DNA of 40,236 nucleotides from an uncultured Gammaproteobacteria bacterium (lineage in GTDB: Bacteria > Pseudomonadota > Gammaproteobacteria > Pseudomonadales > Pseudomonadaceae), in contig CALZAE010000013.1 of the NCBI GenBank assembly GCA_945612235.1, positions 1 through 40,236 on the forward strand, written 5' to 3'. Below the pieces are notes generated by a model. That model saw only the letters and a program-made list of their open reading frames with translations, was not told the DNA's origin and did not search any database. The position numbers and the translations under genes are program-made. The number at the start of each line of letters is the position of its first letter. Within the stretch, counting starts at the first letter, position 1. This document shows, piece by piece, positions 1 to 9,828 of this stretch.

Positions 1-1373
1 TTCAAAAAGCGGCTAACCATGGTCGTGATAAAGCGCTGGAAATTGAAGCTAAAGGTTTTGTTAAGCTAGCGAAGACCTCAGTGGCTGAAAGCTTGATTGG
101 TTTGTTCTTAAACGACCAAGAGCTCAAGCGTAAAGCTAAAGCACACGAGAAAATTGCCCGTGATGTGAAACTGTCAGCCGTATTAGGTGCAGGGATTATG
201 GGGGGCGGTATCGCTTACCAGTCTGCGCTAAAAGGCACGCCAATTTTAATGAAGGATATCCGCGAAGAGGGTATTCAGTTAGGGCTCGATGAAGCGGCTA
301 AGCTGTTAGTTAAGCGTGTGGAGCGTAAGCGCTTAACGCCAGCTGCTATGGCTAAAGCTTTGAATGCAATTCGTCCAACCATGTCCTATGGCGATTTTGG
401 CCATGTGGATATCGTGGTTGAAGCGGTTGTTGAAAACCCCAAGGTCAAGCAAGCGGTATTGGCAGAAGTTGAGCAGCATGTAGGCGAGAACACCATTCTA
501 GCTTCGAATACCTCAACCATCTCGATCAGCTTACTAGCGAAAGCGCTGAAGCGGCCTGAAAACTTTGTCGGCATGCACTTCTTTAACCCTGTGCATATGA
601 TGCCTTTGGTTGAAGTGATTCGTGGTGAACACTCATCTGATGAAGCGGTCGCGACCACTGTTGCTTACGCGCAGAAAATGGGTAAAAACCCAATCGTAGT
701 CAATGACTGCCCAGGTTTCTTAGTCAACCGCGTACTGTTCCCATACTTTGGTGGCTTTGCAAAACTTGTCAGCGCTGGCGTTGATTTTGTGCGCATTGAT
801 AAAGTTATGGAGAAGTTCGGCTGGCCCATGGGCCCTGCCTACTTAATGGACGTGGTGGGTATTGATACCGGACACCATGGTCGTGACGTGATGGCTGAAG
901 GTTTTCCAGACCGAATGAAAGATGATCAGCGCTCTGCAGTCGATGCATTGTATGAAGCCGATCGTTTAGGTCAGAAGAACGGTAAAGGTTTCTATGCTTA
1001 TGAGACAGACAAGCGTGGTAAGCCGAAAAAAGTCGTGGACGATGCCATTGCTGGTGTTTTAGCGCCGGTGATTTATGAGCAGCGTGAAGTGACTGATGAA
1101 GACATCATCAATTGGATGATGATTCCATTGTGTATGGAAACAGTGCGTTGCTTGGAAGATGGCATCGTTGAGACCGCAGCAGAAGCCGATATGGGCTTGA
1201 TTTACGGTATTGGCTTCCCATTATTCCGTGGCGGTGCATTACGTTACATCGACAGCATTGGTGTGGCTGAGTTTGTTGCTTTAGCTGATCAGTACGCTGA
1301 TTTGGGTGCGCTATATCACCCGACCGAAAAATTACGTGAAATGGCCAAAAACGGTCAAACCTTTTTCGGTTAA
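1..1373 (+). CDS. fadB: Fatty acid oxidation complex alpha subunit FadB, 5' truncated by the window
   Basis: The reading frame is already open at base 3, so the true start lies outside the window; about 456 residues of a usual ~715 are present. The missing N-terminal part would be the enoyl-CoA hydratase/isomerase domain. What remains is the L-3-hydroxyacyl-CoA dehydrogenase half: an NAD-binding Rossmann motif (GAGIMGGG, bases 186-209), the [14 protein letters not shown] segment carrying the catalytic His, and the C-terminal dimerisation domain ending in GQTFFG. Known role: hydration and NAD-dependent oxidation steps of beta-oxidation, working with FadA thiolase in a cytoplasmic complex. fadA follows 30 bases downstream, so the two are surely one operon. 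The GTG at base 81 is internal and not the start. Confidence 0.97.
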   Translation, partial: QKAANHGRDKALEIEAKGFVKLAKTSVAESLIGLFLNDQELKRKAKAHEKIARDVKLSAVLGAGIMGGGIAYQSALKGTPILMKDIREEGIQLGLDEAAKLLVKRVERKRLTPAAMAKALNAIRPTMSYGDFGHVDIVVEAVVENPKVKQAVLAEVEQHVGENTILASNTSTISISLLAKALKRPENFVGMHFFNPVHMMPLVEVIRGEHSSDEAVATTVAYAQKMGKNPIVVNDCPGFLVNRVLFPYFGGFAKLVSAGVDFVRIDKVMEKFGWPMGPAYLMDVVGIDTGHHGRDVMAEGFPDRMKDDQRSAVDALYEADRLGQKNGKGFYAYETDKRGKPKKVVDDAIAGVLAPVIYEQREVTDEDIINWMMIPLCMETVRCLEDGIVETAAEADMGLIYGIGFPLFRGGALRYIDSIGVAEFVALADQYADLGALYHPTEKLREMAKNGQTFFG

Positions 1374-1388
1374 TCGATAACAGATTAG

Positions 1389-2579
<1,191 letters not shown>

Positions 2580-2596
2580 ACGTCTTCGCAATACCA

Positions 2597-2625
2597 AAGC
2601 CGGGGCTTGTTGCCTCGGCTTTTTT
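2597..2625 (+). terminator. Rho-independent terminator of fadBA
   Basis: A 10-base-pair stem AAGCCGGGGC / GCCTCGGCTT (one G-T pair), loop TTGTT, followed by a run of T. It begins 17 bases after the fadA stop. Confidence 0.85.
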
Positions 2626-2640
2626 ATTTGGAAGCATATA

Positions 2641-2883
2641 ATGAGTATACAAGTTGGCATTTATCAGCATTATAAGGGTCCACAATATCGAGTGATTGGC
2701 GTTGCCCAGCACTCGGAAAGCGAAGAGCAATTGGTCGTCTATCAAGCGCTATATGGCGACTTTGGTCTATGGGTACGTCCGCTGTCAATGTTTGTTGAGC
2801 AGGTGCAAGTGCAGGGACAATTGCAGCCGCGTTTTACTTTGTTACATGCTGAAGAAAACATGTTTTTACCGCCAAAAAGCTGA
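2641..2883 (+). CDS. DUF1653 domain protein
   Basis: 80 residues from the ATG at 2641. A longer frame opening at 2566 would overlap the fadA stop and run through the fadA terminator stem, so it is not used. The sequence IYQHYKGPQYRVIGVAQHSE, then VVYQALYGDFGLWVRPLSMF, is the typical DUF1653 fold, a short beta-rich protein of unknown function. In pseudomonads a gene of this family usually sits between fadA and topA, as here. No SD is obvious (GGAAG about 6-10 bases upstream). The biochemical role is unknown. Confidence 0.88.
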   Translation: MSIQVGIYQHYKGPQYRVIGVAQHSESEEQLVVYQALYGDFGLWVRPLSMFVEQVQVQGQLQPRFTLLHAEENMFLPPKS

Positions 2884-2902
2884 GAGCAAATTCAGCAAAA
2901 AC

Positions 2903-2930
2903 TTGACCTAAGTAGCTTTCAACCTATATA
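2903..2930 (+). promoter_or_regulatory. Likely sigma-70 promoter of topA
   Basis: TTGACC (2903-2908), 16-base spacer, TATATA (2925-2930), about 95 bases before the topA ATG. Both hexamers match the consensus at 5 of 6 positions. Inferred from sequence only. Confidence 0.6.
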
Positions 2931-3026
2931 TAGCCTCACTATAAAGTAAGTTATCGTATTTTTTTGTGATATTGAGCCTGTCGTTACAGCTGTGTCACTT
3001 TATCTATTCCAGGAATATTCTGAGCA

Positions 3027-5660
3027 ATGAGCAAATCGCTGGTTATCGTAGAGTCCCCCGCAAAAGCGAAGACAATCAACAAATACTTAGGTAATGAGTA
3101 TGTGGTGAAGTCGAGCGTGGGTCATATTCGTGATTTACCGACAAGTGGCGGTTCTGCTGCTGGTAAAGAGCCAGCTAAGCGCGCGAAAGCTGCAGACACT
3201 GCACAATTAACGCCCAAAGAAAAAGCCATGCGCACTTTGGTCGCCAGAATGGGTATTGATCCTGAAAATGACTGGAAGGCGCGTTACGAAATTCTGCCTG
3301 GTAAAGAAAAGGTTATCGAAGAGCTGCGCCGTTTAGCTAAAGACGCTGATACTATTTATCTCGCAACGGACTTGGACCGTGAGGGTGAGGCGATTGCCTG
3401 GCACTTGCGCGAAGCCATTGGTGGCGATGACAGCCGTTATAAGCGTGTGGTGTTTAACGAAATTACTGAGAAGGCCATTCAAGGTGCGTTTGCTGAGCCA
3501 GGTCAGTTGGATATTGATCAGGTTAATGCGCAACAAGCGCGTCGCTTCTTAGACCGTGTCGTGGGCTTTATGGTCTCGCCACTGTTATGGAAAAAAGTTG
3601 CGCGTGGATTGTCTGCAGGTCGTGTGCAGTCGGTGGCGGTGAAGCTGGTGGTTGAGCGCGAGAAAGAGATCCGAGCATTTATTCCTGAAGAGTTTTGGCA
3701 GGTGCACGCGGATTTAAATAACGCGGATAAAATCAATACCCGCTTTGAAGTGATGCGTGATGCCGGTAAAGCTTTTCGCCCAGTCAGTAAAGAGCAAACT
3801 GATGCGGCATTGGCAGTGCTGGAAAAGTCAGTCTACTCAGTGGTTAAGCGTGAAGATAAGCCCACCAGTAGCCGTCCAAGTGCACCTTATATTACTTCGA
3901 CTTTGCAGCAAGCGGCCAGTACGCGTTTAGGTTTTGGCGTGAAGAAAACCATGATGCTGGCGCAGCGTTTGTATGAAGCCGGTTACATTACCTATATGCG
4001 TACTGACTCAACCAATATTTCTAACGATGCCATTGAAATGGTGCGTGGTTTTATTGAAAAAGAGTTTGGTAAAAAATACGTGCTGGACACGCCCGTGCTG
4101 TATAGCAGTAAGCAAGGTGCACAAGAGGCTCACGAAGCGATTCGACCCTCTGATGTCAAGGTGCAAACTTCCATGCTTAAAGGGATGGAGCGCGACTCTG
4201 AGCGCTTGTATGAGTTGATTTGGCGTCAGTTTGTGGCGTGCCAAATGCCGCCGGCGGAATATATCGCCACCAGCTTAACCGTTGAAGCAGCACAATTTGA
4301 ATTGCGCGCGCGCGGTCGTATCTTGAAATTTGATGGTTACACCAAGGTACAGCCACAGCAAGGTAAGGGTGCGGAAGATGCAGTCTTGCCTGATTTGAAA
4401 AAAGGCGATGTGCTGAGTTTAATCAAGCTTGATCCTACGCAGCACTTTACTAAGCCGCCGGCGCGTTTCAGTGAAGCGAGCTTGGTGAAAGAGTTGGAGA
4501 AGCAGGGCATTGGTCGACCTTCAACCTATGCTGCTATTATTTCGACCATTCAAGATCGTGGTTATGTCGCCTTACAAAATCGTCGTTTCTATGCGGAAAA
4601 GATGGGTGATATTGTCACCGAGCGCCTGGGCGAAAGCTTTGCAAATCTGATGGATTACAGCTTTACCGCGCAAATGGAAGAGCGTCTAGACCATGTGGCG
4701 CATGGTGAGTTGCAGTGGAAGCAGCTGCTGGATGAGTTTTACAGCGACTTTAAAAGCAAGCTTGAAGCGGCCGATTCAACAGAGAATGGTATGCGTGAAA
4801 ATACGCCAACCATGACCGATATACCATGTAAGGAATGCGGTCGACCAATGATGATTCGCACCGCTTCAACCGGTGTGTTTTTAGGTTGTTCAGGTTACAG
4901 TTTGCCACCTAAAGAGCGTTGCAAGTCAACCATGAACTTGGTGCCAGGCAATGAAATCGCTGAAGATGACGAAGGTGAGTCTGAGTCATTGTTGCTGCGT
5001 AATAAGCGTCGTTGTGCCAAGTGCGATACGGCGATGGATGCGTACTTACTGGATGAAACGCATAAGTTGCATGTCTGTGGTAATAACCCCGATTGCACCG
5101 GTTTTGCCATGGAAGAAGGGCAGTTCCGCATTAAAGGTTATGAAGGTCCAAGCTTAGAATGCGATAAGTGCGGCAGTGAGATGCAGTTAAAAACCGGCCG
5201 TTTTGGTAAGTATTTTGGCTGCACTAATACTGAATGTAAGAACACGCGTAAGTTATTGCGCAGTGGTGAAGCCGCGCCCCCCAAGATGGATCCGGTGCCA
5301 ATGCCTGAATTGAAGTGCATCAACGTTGACGACACTTATGTGTTGCGCGATGGTGCTTCAGGTATGTTCTTGGCTGCCAGTCAGTTCCCGAAAAAGCGTG
5401 AAACTCGAGCGCCGTTGGTACTTGAATTATTGCCGCATAAAAAGGAAATTGACCCCAAGCACACGTACTTATTCAGCGCGCCGACCCATGATCCCGATGG
5501 TGAGCCAACGGTGATTCGTTACAGTCGTAAAACCAAAGAGCAGTATGTGCAGTCAGAAATTGACGGTAAGCCCAGTGGCTGGAAAGCATTTTACGATGGT
5601 AAAAAGTGGCAGGTGGAAGATAAGCGTAAAGCTAAGCCGGTCGATAAGCCTAAAGCTTAA
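3027..5660 (+). CDS. topA: DNA topoisomerase I (type IA)
   Basis: 877 residues, normal for the proteobacterial enzyme. The N-terminal TOPRIM domain has Glu9 and the DLDREGE metal site (Asp115, Asp117, Glu119). The active-site tyrosine is Tyr323 in [10 protein letters not shown], with Arg325 beside it. The C-terminal region carries three tetra-cysteine zinc ribbons, the first starting at CKECG (Cys601), then CAKCD and CDKCG. After these comes a further C-terminal extension ending in a Lys-rich tail. It relaxes negative supercoils through a 5'-phosphotyrosyl intermediate. It appears to be transcribed alone from the promoter upstream and is closed by a strong terminator. AGGAA about 11 bases before the ATG serves as a weak SD. 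Confidence 0.98.
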   Translation: MSKSLVIVESPAKAKTINKYLGNEYVVKSSVGHIRDLPTSGGSAAGKEPAKRAKAADTAQLTPKEKAMRTLVARMGIDPENDWKARYEILPGKEKVIEELRRLAKDADTIYLATDLDREGEAIAWHLREAIGGDDSRYKRVVFNEITEKAIQGAFAEPGQLDIDQVNAQQARRFLDRVVGFMVSPLLWKKVARGLSAGRVQSVAVKLVVEREKEIRAFIPEEFWQVHADLNNADKINTRFEVMRDAGKAFRPVSKEQTDAALAVLEKSVYSVVKREDKPTSSRPSAPYITSTLQQAASTRLGFGVKKTMMLAQRLYEAGYITYMRTDSTNISNDAIEMVRGFIEKEFGKKYVLDTPVLYSSKQGAQEAHEAIRPSDVKVQTSMLKGMERDSERLYELIWRQFVACQMPPAEYIATSLTVEAAQFELRARGRILKFDGYTKVQPQQGKGAEDAVLPDLKKGDVLSLIKLDPTQHFTKPPARFSEASLVKELEKQGIGRPSTYAAIISTIQDRGYVALQNRRFYAEKMGDIVTERLGESFANLMDYSFTAQMEERLDHVAHGELQWKQLLDEFYSDFKSKLEAADSTENGMRENTPTMTDIPCKECGRPMMIRTASTGVFLGCSGYSLPPKERCKSTMNLVPGNEIAEDDEGESESLLLRNKRRCAKCDTAMDAYLLDETHKLHVCGNNPDCTGFAMEEGQFRIKGYEGPSLECDKCGSEMQLKTGRFGKYFGCTNTECKNTRKLLRSGEAAPPKMDPVPMPELKCINVDDTYVLRDGASGMFLAASQFPKKRETRAPLVLELLPHKKEIDPKHTYLFSAPTHDPDGEPTVIRYSRKTKEQYVQSEIDGKPSGWKAFYDGKKWQVEDKRKAKPVDKPKA

Positions 5661-5665
5661 GGTGT

Positions 5666-5706
5666 CTGCAGGGCTCAATAGGCCCTGCAGTGTTTATTTG
5701 ATTTTT
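5666..5706 (+). terminator. Rho-independent terminator of topA
   Basis: Perfect 9-base-pair stem CTGCAGGGC (5666-5674) / GCCCTGCAG (5682-5690) followed by a T-rich tract ending in TTTTTT. Confidence 0.8.
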
Positions 5707-5718
5707 TAAGAGTGATTT

Positions 5719-5967
5719 ATGTCCAGTGCGTTTTTGGAAATTGTTGAGCTGCCAGACGGTCGCATTGTGTTGCGCCGTGCAGAAGAAGATACGCCGTTAG
5801 TGACTTTAACTTTTTCCAGTGAGGCGCGTGGTTTTTTAAAAGCGCGCTATATTGATATTGCTAAAGAAATGTTTCATGCCGGACTCTTGGCCGCAGGGCA
5901 TTTGGCTGAGGAAGAAGCACTAGACGAAGTGGACGAGGATGACCCTGCTGGTCATACAGTGCATTAA
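5719..5967 (+). CDS. Small conserved acidic protein, function unknown
   Basis: 82 residues. The N-terminal half reads FLEIVELPDGRIVLRR and then LVTLTFSSEARGFLKARY, a compact alpha/beta pattern. The C-terminus is strongly acidic (EEEALDEVDEDD). There is no signal peptide or membrane segment. I recognise the pattern as one found in pseudomonad hypothetical proteins but know no function. It lies 8 bases before the pseudouridine synthase gene, so the two are probably co-transcribed. The SD is weak (AAGAG). Confidence 0.75.
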   Translation: MSSAFLEIVELPDGRIVLRRAEEDTPLVTLTFSSEARGFLKARYIDIAKEMFHAGLLAAGHLAEEEALDEVDEDDPAGHTVH

Positions 5968-5975
5968 TTGCCGAT

Positions 5976-6857
5976 ATGACTCAATCTGCTTTGTCGGGCG
6001 CCAGTCGAGTGCATCTGCCTTCTGGTTCTTATGTCTGGCTACTGGACTTTTTGTGCGAGCGCTTTGCTGCTATTAGTCGTGAAAGTTGGCAGCAGCGTAT
6101 GCTGGACGGTAAGGTTTTAGATGAGCAGCAGCGGTGTCTAACACCCACTGCGCCTTATCAGGCTGGTACTTTGGTGTATTACTTTCGAGAAGTGCCGAAT
6201 GAGACGGTGGTGCCCTTTACAGAAAGTATTTTATATCAAGATGAACACTTAATAGCTGTCGATAAGCCGCATTTTCTACCGACGATGCCCGCCGGGCGTT
6301 ATGTCGAAGAGACGCTTTTGCGTCGCTTAATTAAGCGCTTAGATAATGCTGACATTGTGCCTATTCATCGCTTGGATCGCTTAACTGCTGGCGTGGTGCT
6401 GTTTTCTGTGAACCCTGGCAGTCGTGATGCTTATCAAGGCTTATTTCGTCAGCGTAAAGTATTTAAGTGTTACGAAGCGTTAGCGGGTGCATTGCCTGAG
6501 TTGGCTTGGCCTTACCGTCATCGCAGTCGACTTGAGCCTGCTGAACAGTTTTTTCGGATGCAGGAAGTGGCGGGTGTGGCCAATAGCGATACTGTGATTG
6601 AAGTCTGTGAGCAGTTGGAAGATGTGTGGCGTTATCGTTTGTATCCGGTCACGGGTCGTAAGCATCAGTTGCGCGTGCATTTAGCTGCTTTAGGTGCAGC
6701 GATTATCAATGATCCGTTGTACCCACAATTGCAGGCGCAGATTGCCGATGAAAGCTATCAGCAGCCTTTGCAGTTGCTGGCGCGGCAAATTAGCTTTGTT
6801 GATCCTTTGACTGGCATTTTGCGCAGTTTTAAAAGTCAGTTGACCCTGTCTTTATAA
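5976..6857 (+). CDS. RluA-family pseudouridine synthase
   Basis: 293 residues. The family signature HRLDRLTAGVVLFS contains the catalytic Asp134; ILYQDEHLIAVDKPHFLPTM is motif I and the later VTGRKHQLRVHLAALG block is the conserved C-terminal motif. Residues about 15-75 resemble a degenerate S4-like RNA-binding region. It would convert a specific uridine to pseudouridine in rRNA or tRNA; the target cannot be told from sequence. It follows the small acidic gene closely and is probably the last gene of that unit, since a new promoter for deaD begins about 20-40 bases after its stop. Confidence 0.9.
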   Translation: MTQSALSGASRVHLPSGSYVWLLDFLCERFAAISRESWQQRMLDGKVLDEQQRCLTPTAPYQAGTLVYYFREVPNETVVPFTESILYQDEHLIAVDKPHFLPTMPAGRYVEETLLRRLIKRLDNADIVPIHRLDRLTAGVVLFSVNPGSRDAYQGLFRQRKVFKCYEALAGALPELAWPYRHRSRLEPAEQFFRMQEVAGVANSDTVIEVCEQLEDVWRYRLYPVTGRKHQLRVHLAALGAAIINDPLYPQLQAQIADESYQQPLQLLARQISFVDPLTGILRSFKSQLTLSL

Positions 6858-6874
6858 GTATTGGTAACTAGTAC

Positions 6875-6904
6875 TAGTCAAGATGGCCTAAAAGTGTCTA
6901 TAAT
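6875..6904 (+). promoter_or_regulatory. Likely promoter of the deaD-like gene
   Basis: A perfect -10 TATAAT at 6899-6904 with a partial -35 TAGTCA (6875-6880, 4 of 6 matches) at 18-base spacing. Transcription would begin near 6911, giving a leader of about 210 bases. Confidence 0.55.
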
Positions 6905-6910
6905 ATGCGC

Positions 6911-7119
6911 CGGCCAGATCGGCCCCCGTTAAGGTTACTGCAATATCCCGAAGCTTACGCTTCGACTGCTTGTCCTAGATTGGACTATCCTAGACGTTTT
7001 TTCTAAAACAGCGTTCTCGCAAATACTCGCAATTAGGCTGCCAAAAGGGCGACCATTTATGGTCTTTCATGGCGTGTGCAGCTTTCATGGGTCTTTGCGG
7101 ATGCTTATTAAGGCATACC
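6911..7119 (+). promoter_or_regulatory. Long structured 5' leader of the deaD-like gene
   Basis: About 210 bases between the predicted transcript start and the ATG. It holds a GGCC/GGCC stem (from 6912), a perfect 6-base-pair hairpin CGAAGC-TTAC-GCTTCG (6949-6964), a repeated TCCTAGA (6973 and 6988) and a hairpin GACCA-TTTA-TGGTC (7051-7064). Long folded leaders are known for cold-shock genes such as E. coli csdA/deaD and cspA. A thermosensing or autoregulatory role here is inference. Confidence 0.45.
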
Positions 7120-8859
7120 ATGACCCAAGAAATCGAAAACACCCCAGCTATCGCTCCTTTTAACACTCTCGGACTGCACCCTTCAGTGCTTGCTGCTATC
7201 ACTGCAGTGGGCTATGAGGAGCCGTCTCCGATTCAAACTCAGTCCATTCCGTTGATTATGGCTGGCCACGATATGATCGGCCAGGCACAAACTGGTACTG
7301 GTAAAACAGCTGCGTTTGCATTACCTATTTTGTCGCGTATTGATGCCAACCGTCGTGAAGCACAGGTGTTGGTGCTAGCACCAACTCGTGAGTTAGCGTT
7401 ACAGGTTGCTACTGCATTTGAAAGCTTTGCTGCGCAAATGCCCACAGTGAACGTTGTTGCTATTTATGGTGGCGCGCCGATGGGCCCGCAACTTAAAGCC
7501 ATCCGTAATGGTGCGCAGGTCATTGTTGCGACTCCAGGTCGTTTGGTTGACCACTTGAGCCGTAACGGTGGTTTGCTGTCAACCATTAAGTTCTTAGTGC
7601 TTGATGAAGCTGATGAGATGTTAAAGCTCGGCTTTATGGATGACTTGGAAGTTATTTTCAATGCTATGCCTGATGAGCGTCAGACCGTATTGTTCTCAGC
7701 AACATTACCATCATCAATTCGCGGTATTGCAGAAAAGCACTTGCGTAACCCTCAGCAAGTTAAAATTGCTAGCAAAACCCAAACGGTGGCGCGTATTGAT
7801 CAAGCTCACCTGATGGTGCATGCGGATCAAAAAATAAACGCTGTATTGCGCTTGCTCGAAGTTGAAGACTTTGACGCGATGATCGGTTTTGTGCGTACCA
7901 AACAAGCGACTTTAGACATCGCTGCTGCACTTGAGGCTAAAGGCTATAAAGTTGCTGCACTCAATGGTGACATCGCGCAAAACCAACGTGAGCGCGTGAT
8001 TGATTCACTAAAAGATGGCCGTTTAAATATTGTGATTGCAACTGACGTTGCTGCTCGTGGTCTTGATGTGCCGCGTATTACTCACGTATTTAACATTGAT
8101 ATGCCATATGACCCAGAGTCCTATGTACACCGTATTGGCCGTACCGGCCGTGCTGGTCGTGAAGGCCGCGCATTACTGTTAGTGACGCCGCGTGAGCGTC
8201 GTATGTTGCAGGTGGTTGAGCGTGTCACAGGTCAGAAAATTGCTGAGATTCAATTGCCTGATGCTAAAGTGATTCTGCAGGCGCGTATTCGCCGCCTGAC
8301 TCAAGACTTAGCACCACGCGTTAAAGATAAAGAAAACAAAAACGTTGAGCTGTTGGCGCATTTGACCACTGAGCTTAACTGCAGTGCTGAAGATTTAGCA
8401 TTGGCGTTATTAGCTAAAACGACTGAAGGTCAAGCCTTTACCTTAGATGGTGTTGAGCGTGAGCAGCCAGTTTTAGCACCACGTGGTCGTGATAACCGTG
8501 ATCGTGATGATCGTGGCGGTCGTGGTCGCGATGATCGTGGTGGCCGTGGCGAAGGTGGTCGCGGTGACCGTGGTGGTGAAGGCGGACGTGAGCGTCGCGC
8601 ACCATTAGCACTCAGCGAAGGTAAAGTACGCTGCCGTACAGCATTAGGTGTGCGTGATGGCGTTGCTGCGCGTAACTTGTTGGGCGCAATTCTGAACGAA
8701 GGTGGTCTGTCACGTGATGCGATTGGTCGTATTCAGATTCGTGAAAGCTTCAGCTTAGTTGAGTTGCCAGAAGAAGGCCTAGAGAGCTTGCTCAGCAAAC
8801 TCAAAGACACTCGCGTTGCAGGTAAAGCACTGAAGCTGCGCCGCTACCGTGAAGATTAG
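7120..8859 (+). CDS. deaD: DEAD-box ATP-dependent RNA helicase, DeaD/CsdA type
   Basis: 579 residues from the ATG at 7120, preceded by AAGG. An in-frame ATG at 7069 would add 17 residues but lies just after a leader hairpin and has no SD. Motifs in order: Q motif (EEPSPIQTQSIP), Walker A AQTGTGKT with Lys62, PTRELA, TPGR, DEAD (162-165), SAT, ARGLDVP and HRIGRTGRAGREG. An Arg/Gly/Asp-rich linker (about 457-495) joins the core to a DbpA-type RNA-binding domain ending in ALKLRRYRED. Known role of the family: unwinding RNA during ribosome assembly and mRNA decay, especially in the cold. Monocistronic, with its own promoter and terminator. Confidence 0.95.
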   Translation: MTQEIENTPAIAPFNTLGLHPSVLAAITAVGYEEPSPIQTQSIPLIMAGHDMIGQAQTGTGKTAAFALPILSRIDANRREAQVLVLAPTRELALQVATAFESFAAQMPTVNVVAIYGGAPMGPQLKAIRNGAQVIVATPGRLVDHLSRNGGLLSTIKFLVLDEADEMLKLGFMDDLEVIFNAMPDERQTVLFSATLPSSIRGIAEKHLRNPQQVKIASKTQTVARIDQAHLMVHADQKINAVLRLLEVEDFDAMIGFVRTKQATLDIAAALEAKGYKVAALNGDIAQNQRERVIDSLKDGRLNIVIATDVAARGLDVPRITHVFNIDMPYDPESYVHRIGRTGRAGREGRALLLVTPRERRMLQVVERVTGQKIAEIQLPDAKVILQARIRRLTQDLAPRVKDKENKNVELLAHLTTELNCSAEDLALALLAKTTEGQAFTLDGVEREQPVLAPRGRDNRDRDDRGGRGRDDRGGRGEGGRGDRGGEGGRERRAPLALSEGKVRCRTALGVRDGVAARNLLGAILNEGGLSRDAIGRIQIRESFSLVELPEEGLESLLSKLKDTRVAGKALKLRRYRED

Positions 8860-8900
8860 TCTATAGACTGGCAGTTGATGCTTAGGTATTAATAGCTGAT

Positions 8901-8938
8901 AAAAACCGATTTGACTGTAAAGTTGAATCGGTTTTTTT
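8901..8938 (+). terminator. Rho-independent terminator of the deaD-like gene
   Basis: Stem AAAAACCGATT (8901-8911) / AATCGGTTTTT (8926-8936) and continuing T run. Confidence 0.85.
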
Positions 8939-9060
8939 GTTTCTAGGGCGAATAGTTTTTGAAAATTCAATGCTATGCAATCATAGGCGACTATCGCTTT
9001 ATGCAGTAACAGGGCAATGTCCTTTATAGTGTATGTTTTACTCGGTGAGGAGATGTGTGT

Positions 9061-9828
9061 ATGACCTTGCGAATCTGTATTTTAGAAGCTGATGACCTGC
9101 ACCCAACGCTACAAGAGTCATATCTTGGTTTTGGTGAAATGTTTAAGCGCTTGTTCGCTACACAGGAGACAGACTTAGCCTTTCAGATCTTTAATGTGGT
9201 GCAAGGAGAGTACCCTGCTGCTGATCAGTATTTTGATGCTTATTTAGTAACAGGCAGCAAGGCAGACTCTTTTGCTAATGATCCATGGATTGTGACCTTG
9301 CGAGCGTATCTACGCGCTCGCTTTGAGTCTGGTGATGTGTTGTTGGGCGTTTGTTTTGGGCATCAAATTCTTGCCTTAGTTTTAGGTGGTGATACGCAGC
9401 GCTCCAATAAAGGCTGGGGTATTGGTGTGCACAGTTATGCTTTGCATAAGCCGCAGTGGTTGCATGATGCGCCTGAGCAGTTTCAATTGCTTATCAGTCA
9501 TCGTGATCAAGTAGTTGCTTTGCCGCACAAGGCCACAGTGTTAGCTAGCAGTGAATTTTGTGAGTATGCAGCCTTTACTATTGGTCAGCAGGTTTTGTGC
9601 TTTCAGGGGCATCCTGAATTTACTCCTGATTTTTCGGCGGCGCTGCTGCGTATTCGAGAGTCGATCTATTGTCCGCAGCAGTACCAAAAGGCGTATCAGA
9701 GCTTAAGGCAGCAGCATGATGGTCAAGTTGTTGCGCGCTGGATGCTCAGCTTTATACGTATGGCGCAAAGTGCGCGAGTAGCAGAGTCGTCAGTAGTGCC
9801 AACAAGTGAGGCTGTATGCTCAGCTTAG
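9061..9828 (+). CDS. Class I glutamine amidotransferase domain protein
   Basis: 255 residues from the ATG at 9061, which is 8 bases after a GAGGAG SD; a GTG at 9055 is too close to that SD. The GATase1 triad is intact: Cys98 in GVCFGHQILALVLGG, and His184 and Glu186 in FQGHPEF. It is a stand-alone GATase with no synthase domain, similar to the GMP-synthase-like or gamma-glutamyl hydrolase-like amidotransferases widespread in proteobacteria. The acceptor substrate cannot be assigned. The stop overlaps the rmuC start by 13 bases, so the two are translationally coupled. Confidence 0.88.
   Translation: MTLRICILEADDLHPTLQESYLGFGEMFKRLFATQETDLAFQIFNVVQGEYPAADQYFDAYLVTGSKADSFANDPWIVTLRAYLRARFESGDVLLGVCFGHQILALVLGGDTQRSNKGWGIGVHSYALHKPQWLHDAPEQFQLLISHRDQVVALPHKATVLASSEFCEYAAFTIGQQVLCFQGHPEFTPDFSAALLRIRESIYCPQQYQKAYQSLRQQHDGQVVARWMLSFIRMAQSARVAESSVVPTSEAVCSA

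Noticed and set aside
8490..8600. Repetitive GGTCGTGG-like sequence in the helicase gene
   Set aside because: It encodes the Arg/Gly-rich linker common in DEAD-box proteins; it is not a mobile or tandem repeat element.
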